From contig JAILXV010000005.1 in NCBI GenBank assembly GCA_045430285.1, forward strand, positions 1-64,000: a stretch of 64,000 bases of DNA. The letters are read 5' to 3'. The translations under genes and the position numbers were made by a program. Each line of letters starts with the position of its first letter. Position 1 is the first letter of the stretch. Shown here piece after piece: positions 47,136 to 54,307 of this stretch. The DNA is from Agarilytica sp045430285. Its GTDB lineage: Bacteria; Pseudomonadota; Gammaproteobacteria; Pseudomonadales; Cellvibrionaceae. Below the pieces are notes generated by a model. The model was not told the origin of the DNA. It ran no database searches and was given only the letters and a program-made list of their open reading frames with translations.

Positions 47136-48593
47136 TTGAGCATACTTCATAAAGTTACCCTAACCCTTACCTTATTACTTGCTAGCCCCGTTTTTTTGAC
47201 AGGCTCCCTCACGTATTCGGCTGATGTTGTGCTGCCCGATTTAGGTGACGCTAGCTCGGGGCTTATCACACCTCGTCAGGAATTCGAGCTTGGTCAGAAG
47301 TGGCTGCGGATGTACCGCTCACAAGTGCTGACCTCCTCTGACCCTTTCCTGCAAATGTATATCGAAGACCTTATACGGAAAATCTCCTACTCCAGTGACG
47401 TCGATGATAAGCGCTTGGATATTGTGGTGGTCGATAACCCCACACTTAACGCCTTTGCCGTACCAGGCGGCGTTATCGGTGTTCACACTGGGCTATTTAC
47501 CTATGCGGATACAGAGGACCAATTTTCATCCGTACTGGCTCACGAACTTGCTCACCTCAGCCAACGCCATTTTGCTCGACGAGTGGCCGACCAAAAAGAA
47601 AAAGCGATTCCTACCATGGCAGCGATGCTTGCCAGTATTCTTATTGCAGTAACAGCTGGAGGAGATGCTGGCGTCGCCGCAATTTCCGCAACCCAAGCAG
47701 CGGCCATCGGATCACAGTTGAGCTTTAGTCGGCAAATGGAACAGGAAGCAGACAGAATCGGGATGGAAACAATGGTACGGGCGGGCAAAGACCCTTTCGC
47801 GATGAGTGCGATGTTCGAAAATATGTTAGAGGCATCGCGTTTTAGCCGGCGCCCGCCTGAATTCCTACTCACTCACCCTCTTACGGAATCACGCGTATCA
47901 GACGCGTTACTTAGAGCACAACAGTACGATAAAAAATATTTTGCTCAGAACAAAGATTTCTATTTTGCAAAAATTCGCGCGCAATTAGCCCATGAAAAAA
48001 ACCTTCAATTTGCTATTCGTCATTTTGAGGATCGCTTAAAAGATGAAACATCAGCAAAAGATGCTGTCACCTACGGCTTAGCCTTAGCACAAACACGTGC
48101 AGGAAAACTGGATGAAGCGGAAAAGACGTTAGCTCCCCTACTCAAAGTGCAGCCAGAGAATATTTATTTTATTGTGGCGCAAGCGGAGATCGATGCAGAA
48201 CAAAATGACTTTGACGTGGCGACGACAATGCTCGCAGAAAAACTCACGTCAATGCCAAAGCATCATGCATTAAACATTCGCTACGCAGAAATTTTAATGA
48301 AGGCAAGTCGCTACCAAGAATGTGAAGCGCTATTAAAAGCACACAGCAAAAGACGACCAAAAGATGATTACGTTTGGTATTTACTTGCGGAAGTACATGG
48401 ACTTGCAGGTAACATTTTTAGAGTTCATACGGCCAGAGCAGAATATTTTTTATTAAACGGCTTGTATGATAAAGCTATTATTCAATTAAAAAATGCCCGA
48501 AATTTGGTAAATAAAGAAGATAAGCACAGCATCGCCAAATTGGACCAGCGCCTAATGTATGCGAGAAAACTCAAGGAAAGTGCAAAGCTGTAA
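47136..48593 (+). CDS. bepA: Outer membrane assembly metalloprotease/chaperone BepA (M48)
   Basis: A periplasmic protease that promotes LptD maturation and degrades stalled outer membrane proteins. The 485-residue protein has a signal peptide (to about residue 29) and an M48 domain with HELAH (136-140) and the third zinc ligand Glu204 in EQEADRIGME. A C-terminal tetratricopeptide region (about 300-480: AGKLDEAEKTLAPLLKVQPE and further repeats) contacts the BAM complex in E. coli. The start is a TTG without a good ribosome binding site, so it is uncertain. It is divergent from the TusA-family gene. Confidence 0.93.
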   Translation: MSILHKVTLTLTLLLASPVFLTGSLTYSADVVLPDLGDASSGLITPRQEFELGQKWLRMYRSQVLTSSDPFLQMYIEDLIRKISYSSDVDDKRLDIVVVDNPTLNAFAVPGGVIGVHTGLFTYADTEDQFSSVLAHELAHLSQRHFARRVADQKEKAIPTMAAMLASILIAVTAGGDAGVAAISATQAAAIGSQLSFSRQMEQEADRIGMETMVRAGKDPFAMSAMFENMLEASRFSRRPPEFLLTHPLTESRVSDALLRAQQYDKKYFAQNKDFYFAKIRAQLAHEKNLQFAIRHFEDRLKDETSAKDAVTYGLALAQTRAGKLDEAEKTLAPLLKVQPENIYFIVAQAEIDAEQNDFDVATTMLAEKLTSMPKHHALNIRYAEILMKASRYQECEALLKAHSKRRPKDDYVWYLLAEVHGLAGNIFRVHTARAEYFLLNGLYDKAIIQLKNARNLVNKEDKHSIAKLDQRLMYARKLKESAKL

Positions 48594-48652
48594 ATCAGCA
48601 TATCTAAAACGGAAAGCCCTTATAAAAAGGCACTTATCCGACAGAGTTTTTC

Positions 48653-50848
48653 TCATTCCGCAGAGGAAGAAGACGGAGGCAGCATAGCAGAGGGAGAAAG
48701 CCACTCATCCTGCAGCAACCAGTTCTCGGCACTAACAATATCCATAGGCTTCGCAATAAAAAAACCTTGAGCAGCATCACAGCCAAGCTCATTCAGGCGC
48801 ACATAGGTTTGATAGTTTTCCACGCCCTCCGCCACCACAGACAAACCTAGATTGTGCGCGAGCTGAATAGTGGAATTCACGATAATTTCATCATGCTCGT
48901 CATCCAACATGCCCTGAATAAAAGCACAATCAATTTTAAGGGTTTGTACGGGCAAACGTTTTAAATAAGCGAGAGAAGAATAGCCTGTTCCAAAATCATC
49001 AACGGATAATTTAACCCCTAACGCACTGATGCGCTCCAGCGCCATTTGTGCACGCTTCGGATCAGACATAATCATACTCTCGGTAATTTCCATTTCGAGA
49101 TGTTCACCACTCAAGCCATATTCATCCAGCACGCGCTTTAAATCACCGACGATACGGTCATCCAATAGATTACGCGCAGATAAATTCATGGCAATGGAAA
49201 TCTCAAAACCTTGATTTACCCAAATCGCACATTGCTTTACAGTCTCCTCCATTACCCATAAGGTCATTGGATAGATAACATTAGACATTTCTGCGATGGG
49301 GATAAACTCGCCTGGGGGCACAAAACCTAATTCCGGATGCTCCCAACGCAACAACGATTCAAAACCATACACATGGTCATCACTCACACGCACTTTCGGC
49401 TGGAAGTGAAGACGTAATTCATCCTCCCGAATCGCACGCCCCAAAGCACCCATCAATTCTAAGCGAAAGGGAGAGTGAGAGTCGAAATTAGGGTCGTATA
49501 TAGAAACGCCTTTTAAGCGTGTTTTTGCGTGATACATGGCAATATCCGCATAACGCATCATCGTGGTGACGTCTTCCGCCTGGTCAGGCGTAATTGCGAC
49601 ACCCACGCTTGCACTTATTTCTGTTCGGTAGCCATCCAACTCAAACATTTGACATATCGCATCGAGAAAACGATGCCCCATGACAATAGCCTGCTGAGCG
49701 TTGCGAATATTTAATAGTAAAATCGCAAATTCGTCCCCCCCTAGCCGCGCAATCACACCTGGGACTTCACCCAATTCAGATTGCAATCTGGGGCCGATTT
49801 GCTTCAATACTTTGTCGCCCGCCAAATGTCCTAGCGTGTCATTGATCTCCTTAAATCGATCCAAGTCAATCAACAACAATGCGAGTTTTTGATGGCTTAA
49901 ACGGGATTTAAACGCATCCTCCATGCGGCGATAAAGTAATACCCTATTAGGAAGGCCGGTCAGCGAATCGTGATTCGCTAAGTATTCCATTCGGTCTAAA
50001 TAACGTTTTTGTTCTGTTATATCGCGACTGGTACCCCAAAAACGCACAAGGTGGTTGTTTTCCACCTCACCGATCGCGGAGGTTTCCAGGAGTAATCTTT
50101 CGGCCCGACTATTGGTGCCATAAAATTCGTTATTTTCCAGACGATAATTATTTTCTACGAACTTTCGAACATCTTCTTTTTTTACCACGGCGCTTTGAAC
50201 GTAGAGTGGCGTTCCTACCAAGTTGTCTGGCGATGTTAATTCGAATAGAGAAGCGAGCTTGTCATTACACTCAATAAGATGTGCCCGTCTATATATAAGG
50301 TTGACCTGCTCATCTACGGGAAGGCGCGTATCTACGGGAGGACGAACATCATAATGCCAAAGCGCATCTGTACTGTTTTTTATAATCGCACGATAACGCG
50401 ATTCGCTCTCCTTAAATACGCGTTCTTGTTGAATGCTATCAGACACATCTTCAAGTATTAGCAAGGCGCCGTTTACTTGGCCATCGTTATCCCGCGTTGG
50501 GATCTTATCCACCTTAAACCAACATTCGCACCCGTCATCAAAACAACATTCTAACGACTGCCATTGCGCTTGCTCACTGCGCATCACCTGCATAAGCTCT
50601 CTGCGTCGCTCGAAGGGATTATCCCAACTACTCGCAACATCGATAAAACCTCTTCCACGCAAAGAATCTACTCGCTGCCACTGCAAAGCACGTAGATTGC
50701 CGTATTGAATCACACACCAACGATCCACATACATCACAATGGAACGAATCGAATCAAGTAAGAGGCGTAATTCCGGATTGTCGTCAACGTTCACACCATC
50801 GAGGAAATTCGCCTCTGGTACTACATGTCGTACACGTGGCTCAGGCAA
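48653..50848 (-). CDS. PAS-GGDEF-EAL cyclic-di-GMP signalling protein
   Basis: A 731-residue cytosolic protein with no membrane segment. Two PAS-like domains (about 25-140 and 145-275, the second ending FWGTSRDITEQKRY) are followed by a GGDEF domain with intact ARLGGDEF near residue 365. The EAL domain starts at about 490. The EAL motif reads ESLLRW, but the catalytic set seems intact: NLSARN, EITES, DDFGTGYSSL (about 616), LKID, AEGVEN and AAQGFF. It is therefore probably an active phosphodiesterase, perhaps also a cyclase, tuned by the PAS sensors. It stands alone, divergent from the phosphoesterase gene at 51069. Confidence 0.93.
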   Translation of the reverse strand: MPEPRVRHVVPEANFLDGVNVDDNPELRLLLDSIRSIVMYVDRWCVIQYGNLRALQWQRVDSLRGRGFIDVASSWDNPFERRRELMQVMRSEQAQWQSLECCFDDGCECWFKVDKIPTRDNDGQVNGALLILEDVSDSIQQERVFKESESRYRAIIKNSTDALWHYDVRPPVDTRLPVDEQVNLIYRRAHLIECNDKLASLFELTSPDNLVGTPLYVQSAVVKKEDVRKFVENNYRLENNEFYGTNSRAERLLLETSAIGEVENNHLVRFWGTSRDITEQKRYLDRMEYLANHDSLTGLPNRVLLYRRMEDAFKSRLSHQKLALLLIDLDRFKEINDTLGHLAGDKVLKQIGPRLQSELGEVPGVIARLGGDEFAILLLNIRNAQQAIVMGHRFLDAICQMFELDGYRTEISASVGVAITPDQAEDVTTMMRYADIAMYHAKTRLKGVSIYDPNFDSHSPFRLELMGALGRAIREDELRLHFQPKVRVSDDHVYGFESLLRWEHPELGFVPPGEFIPIAEMSNVIYPMTLWVMEETVKQCAIWVNQGFEISIAMNLSARNLLDDRIVGDLKRVLDEYGLSGEHLEMEITESMIMSDPKRAQMALERISALGVKLSVDDFGTGYSSLAYLKRLPVQTLKIDCAFIQGMLDDEHDEIIVNSTIQLAHNLGLSVVAEGVENYQTYVRLNELGCDAAQGFFIAKPMDIVSAENWLLQDEWLSPSAMLPPSSSSAE

Positions 50849-51032
50849 GTATTAGCTCCTGACATTATTTGCGTTATCTTGTCGCGATACCCAGCGAGAA
50901 CAGTCAATATTTAACCAGAGGTTATATCGCGCGCAGAATCAGTATAGACCACCCGCCTCGGGCAACTGTTTACTATTCGGACAGAACCAGGTTGCACGCG
51001 CCTTTTTATAAGGTCTCTATTTTTTTAGGTCG

Positions 51033-51065
51033 GTCATAAACACGTCATAAAAAAGCCATAAAAAC
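51033..51065 (+). promoter_or_regulatory. Pho-box-like tandem repeat (three 11-bp units)
   Basis: Three consecutive 11-mers, GTCATAAACAC, GTCATAAAAAA and GCCATAAAAAC, repeat without a gap. The period of 11 and the GTCATAAA core match the PhoB box, whose consensus is built from direct repeats of CTGTCATAAAT type. CG precedes the first unit, as in CTGTCAT with one mismatch. PhoB contacts such repeats and replaces the -35 element. A -10-like CATCAT (51065-51070) lies 11 bases after the second unit. The transcript would then start at about 51077, inside the beginning of the annotated frame. Confidence 0.65.
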
Positions 51066-51068
51066 ATC

Positions 51069-52013
51069 ATGCACAGTACCGAAAATGACGCTATGCGATA
51101 TCGACCTAACCTGACCAACCCTACATTACCCATTCAACGCGACACCAGCACCGCGTCAATAAGTGCATCTAGGCACACTCACCACTATCGCAGCCTTTTC
51201 ATTTCTGATGTCCACTTAGGCACGAAGGACTGTAAAGCGAAACAGCTCGCAGAGTTTTTAAAATTCACTCAATGCGAACAACTGTACCTGGTGGGGGATA
51301 TATTTGACGGCTGGCGCATGAAGTCCGGCGTATACTGGCACAAGAGCTTCAATCGTGTGATTCGCCAAGTGCTGAAACGCTCCAAATCCGGCACCCCCGT
51401 ATTTTATATCACCGGAAACCACGACGAATTCCTACGCAAATATGCCAATAGCCAGTTTGATAATATCCACGTACTCAATCGTGCCACCCATATCACCGCA
51501 AACAAAAAGCGTTACCTCGTCATTCATGGTGATCAATTTGAAGGCGTCACACGCTGTTCCAAATTGCTGAAATATATCGGTGACGTGGGTTACGAGTTCC
51601 TGATGATGCTTAACCGTATCTTTAATAAAGCCCGCGCACGCTGGGGATTGGGGTATTGGTCATTCGCTGCTTTTTTAAAAACTCATATCAATAGGGCCAA
51701 GACGTACATTAATGATTACGAAGTCGCTGTTTCTACAGGCGCGAAGAAGCAAGGTTTTGACGGTGTCATATGCGGGCATATCCATCAGGCCGCGAAGAAA
51801 ACGATTCTCGATATAGAATATTTAAATACAGGCGATTGGGTCGAATCCTGTACCGCCATTGCCGAAGACTTTGACGGGAAATTTCACCTTATTCATTGGC
51901 TAAATTCAGATACTCACAATGAACGAAAACAGAGAAGCCAGCTAAAGCATAAAAATCGCTTCAAAGAAAAGGCAACGAAAACACATCAAAAAGTGCCCGA
52001 AACTGAAATCTAA
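51069..52013 (+). CDS. plcP: Metallophosphoesterase of the PlcP / LpxH-like family
   Basis: A 314-residue calcineurin-like phosphoesterase. All metal motifs are present: ISDVHLG (residues about 44-50), GDIFDGW, GNHDEF, VIHGDQFEG and GHIHQA. NTGDWVESCTAIAED follows. These segments resemble the phospholipase C PlcP, which in several alpha- and gammaproteobacteria strips head groups from phospholipids during phosphate starvation, rather than true LpxH of lipid A synthesis. The Pho-box-like repeat directly upstream supports PlcP. Neither the ATG at 51069 nor that at 51093 has a good ribosome binding site. If the Pho box drives transcription, the later one fits better. No glycosyltransferase partner (Agt) is adjacent. 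Confidence 0.72.
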   Translation: MHSTENDAMRYRPNLTNPTLPIQRDTSTASISASRHTHHYRSLFISDVHLGTKDCKAKQLAEFLKFTQCEQLYLVGDIFDGWRMKSGVYWHKSFNRVIRQVLKRSKSGTPVFYITGNHDEFLRKYANSQFDNIHVLNRATHITANKKRYLVIHGDQFEGVTRCSKLLKYIGDVGYEFLMMLNRIFNKARARWGLGYWSFAAFLKTHINRAKTYINDYEVAVSTGAKKQGFDGVICGHIHQAAKKTILDIEYLNTGDWVESCTAIAEDFDGKFHLIHWLNSDTHNERKQRSQLKHKNRFKEKATKTHQKVPETEI

Positions 52014-52682
52014 ATCCTGCTAAAACCGCCGTTCCACAGACAACCCGCCTTATACATTCTACTTATAAAAGAATCACTAGCACATGATGCCTTCTTTCAT
52101 TTTTCGATATAAAAATATCGATCGATACGATAGGACTTTTAATTCATTATTGTGATGTGGTAATTTTTTTAATTACATAACCTTCGCAAAAAATACCGCC
52201 CCACCACTGCTTCGTAATATAAACGCACAAATAATTTCTATAAATAATTTTATCCAGCAATACGGGTATAACGCGCACTCACATGCGCTGTTGATGACAC
52301 CTGATTCACTTACTCCTGTTTAATATTTTTTATTCCCTTTTCTTCGCATATCCGTCATTTAAAAAATCAAACCCCTTAGCAGTAATTACTTTTTGTTATT
52401 AATCATTTGAGCGCTAAACGAATTCACCTTGGCGCGAAAAAAAACATTGCCGCAACTCAACATGTGTTGATAAATTTTATTCCGAGTTCAGGGCAGCAAG
52501 ATTTATCCGCAACCCAAAAAGCAAGACTGAAAAAATGGGAAGACCATTCAAGCACTCTAAATTTGAATGCCCACACAAAACCAAAAATACAGTTAAGAAA
52601 TGTTATCTGGGAAAAAGCATCATGCAACACCTTACTCCAGTAAACATTGACTCGCTGACATGATACCCGGAGACGTTAAAAA
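52014..52682 (+). other. AT-rich intergenic region without a convincing gene
   Basis: This 669-base stretch is much richer in A and T than its surroundings. It contains a 6-bp inverted repeat CGATAT/ATATCG with an AAAA loop (52105-52120), and an operator-like TCAACA-TG-TGTTGA (52457-52470). A 78-codon frame with a TTG start (52407-52643) has no ribosome binding site, no recognisable motif and unusual composition; it is left unannotated. The last 20 bases carry GGAG for the next gene. Confidence 0.6.
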
Positions 52683-53942
52683 ATGAATTACAAAGCATTG
52701 ATCCGCACAATTAAGACCTTACCCATTGCAATGGCCTGTGTTCTTCTCGCTGGAACCGCCAGTGCTGGCAGCTGGCGATCAGAAGCCACCATCGGAGGAA
52801 AGCTCAAAGCACATGTATACGTACCCACTAGCGCCCCCACCCTTAACGGAAAACGCGCACTGATGGTAAGCATGCACGGCTGCGGACAAACGCACAGCGA
52901 CTTTAAAGCCGGCGCTAACTGGCCATCCACTGCAGACGCATATGGAATGGTTGTCGCGCTTCCAATGGCCTCAAAAGAAGGCATGTATGGCATGATGATG
53001 GGCTGCTGGAATTTTCATGTCGGCATGAATGCGGATCGCACAAAAACGGATGCAAAATACCTCATCAATATGGTGAACGCGCTTCTAGCGGATACGTCCT
53101 TAAACCTTGATCCCGACCAAGTCTATATCACGGGACTCTCTTCCGGCGCAGGTATGACAAACCAAATGGCTTGTCTCGCTCCAGACGTATTCGCTGGTGC
53201 AGGCGTTAACGCGGGCCCCGCTCCCGGCTCTACAGGTAATGACTTAAGCACTCCTGGTATCTCAGCAACACAAGGCAGAAGTAACTGTAATACGCTCGCA
53301 GGATCTTTCCAAAGTGATTTGTATTCTCAACTCTATAACAACGTGCATGGTACCAATGACGGATCCGTTGATCCTTCTCACGCACACCGTAATACAGATA
53401 TATTTGACTTAGTTTACGAACAAGACGGGTCAAATCTAAGTGTATGTTCAACTAGCACTATTTCAGGTGGCGGCGATGTCACCACACTATGCGACGGAAC
53501 AGGTCCACGTATTTCTAAAGTGATGGTAAATGGCATGGGCCACGCTTGGCCTGCTGGTCCTGGAAGCTCTGGCGGTGGTAATTACATCGATCACACTCAC
53601 GTGAACTACCCTGATTACATAACGGATTTCTTCTTCTCAAATAACCGTCGTCTTGGTGGTGCGCAACCAACACCTACCCCTACTCCGACCGCAACACCTA
53701 CGCCAACTCCGACTCCAACGGCTACACCAACACCTACTCCAACGCCAACACCACCGCCTTCTTCATGTAGCGAATTTACTTCAAGTAATTACGCACATGT
53801 ATCTGCAGGTCGTGCGACCAATAACTTCGGTACTGCATATGCCGTAGGGTCGGGTGATAATTTAGGATTCTACAGTATGTTTGGAAGCTCCACTGTCGCC
53901 GAAACTTCTTCTGGGTATTTTGAATCAGGAAGCTGCCCTTAA
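52683..53942 (+). CDS. Extracellular PHB-depolymerase-like esterase with Pro-Thr linker and C-terminal module
   Basis: A 419-residue secreted hydrolase. It has a signal peptide (1-28, ending TASA). The catalytic domain (about 30-325) has the oxyanion MHGCGQT, nucleophile Ser153 in GLSSGAGM, and His287 in GMGHAWPAG. This is the arrangement of LpqC/PHB depolymerase-type esterases. A Pro-Thr-Ala linker (about 329-359) follows, then a Cys-bracketed C-terminal module (SCSEFTSSNYAHVSAGRA to SGSCP). It is a paralogue in layout of the enzyme at 35725. Linkers of this kind are typical of secreted polysaccharide-degrading enzymes in marine Cellvibrionales, so a role on polymer esters is likely, but the substrate is unknown. 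GGAG lies 10 bases before the ATG and a terminator follows. Confidence 0.85.
   Translation: MNYKALIRTIKTLPIAMACVLLAGTASAGSWRSEATIGGKLKAHVYVPTSAPTLNGKRALMVSMHGCGQTHSDFKAGANWPSTADAYGMVVALPMASKEGMYGMMMGCWNFHVGMNADRTKTDAKYLINMVNALLADTSLNLDPDQVYITGLSSGAGMTNQMACLAPDVFAGAGVNAGPAPGSTGNDLSTPGISATQGRSNCNTLAGSFQSDLYSQLYNNVHGTNDGSVDPSHAHRNTDIFDLVYEQDGSNLSVCSTSTISGGGDVTTLCDGTGPRISKVMVNGMGHAWPAGPGSSGGGNYIDHTHVNYPDYITDFFFSNNRRLGGAQPTPTPTPTATPTPTPTPTATPTPTPTPTPPPSSCSEFTSSNYAHVSAGRATNNFGTAYAVGSGDNLGFYSMFGSSTVAETSSGYFESGSCP
53667..53757 (+). repeat. Tandem Pro-Thr codon repeat encoding the esterase linker
   Basis: About 30 codons alternate CCN and ACN with occasional GCN, translating to repeated PT units with two TAT interruptions. 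Codon third positions vary, so the repeat is less slippery at DNA level than at protein level. Such low-complexity linkers vary in length between strains. Confidence 0.85.
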
Positions 53943-53969
53943 CATCCAAAAACAAATAAAAGGACGATC

Positions 53970-53996
53970 ACAAGGCCGCTACATTAGCGGCCTTGT
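53970..53996 (+). terminator. Terminator of the second esterase gene
   Basis: An 11-bp perfect stem ACAAGGCCGCT/AGCGGCCTTGT with a 5-base loop is followed by CTTAATAAA. The T run is weak but the stem is long and lies 28 bases after the stop. Confidence 0.8.
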
Positions 53997-54100
53997 CTTA
54001 ATAAACGAAGCCATATTTACTTTTACCTTCTCCCCACCCTCTCATCGAATTATTCCCCACCCAATAACCATCAACACCTACATAACACACTAACCAACGC

Positions 54101-54163
54101 TTCCCTCCAAAATATTCTTTTAAAATATTTACCACCTATTAAACATTAGTTTTTTGGAGGGAA
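54101..54163. repeat. 12-bp perfect inverted repeat upstream of the TonB receptor
   Basis: TTCCCTCCAAAA (54101-54112) pairs with TTTTGGAGGGAA (54152-54163). An inner AATATT/AATATT pair lies between the arms. The 3' arm is preceded by the word ACATTAGTTT, which recurs in the smaller inverted repeat at 54220-54252. It sits about 145 bases before the receptor start and is probably part of its upstream regulatory region or leader. There is no T run, so it is not a simple terminator. Confidence 0.6.
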
Positions 54164-54219
54164 ATATAAACACCTGTGTCTTTCACATAAAGAAAACTCT
54201 ATTTATTTAACATTTAAAA

Positions 54220-54252
54220 CTTCCTTCATTACGCACATTAGTTTCAAGGAAG
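54220..54252. repeat. 7-bp inverted repeat upstream of the TonB receptor
   Basis: CTTCCTT (54220-54226) and AAGGAAG (54246-54252) flank a 19-base loop. The loop ends in ACATTAGTTT directly before the 3' arm, repeating the architecture of the larger inverted repeat at 54101-54163. The surrounding gap 53997-54307 is AT-rich and has no gene. Confidence 0.5.
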
Positions 54253-54307
54253 AAGAATAGGATTTCAAAAAATTCGACAACATAATAAAACCAGAAAGGT
54301 GTGTATC

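Noticed and set aside
46936..47139. 67-codon frame upstream of bepA
   Set aside because: It runs through the presumed divergent promoter region of bepA and the TusA-family gene and shows no family features.
49350..49370. ESL in place of EAL as evidence of a dead phosphodiesterase
   Set aside because: The catalytic Glu and the other metal and substrate residues are present; Ser at the middle position is tolerated.
52407..52643. 78-codon frame with TTG start in the AT-rich gap
   Set aside because: No ribosome binding site, no motif, no signal peptide and no operon context; plausible as chance in this gap.
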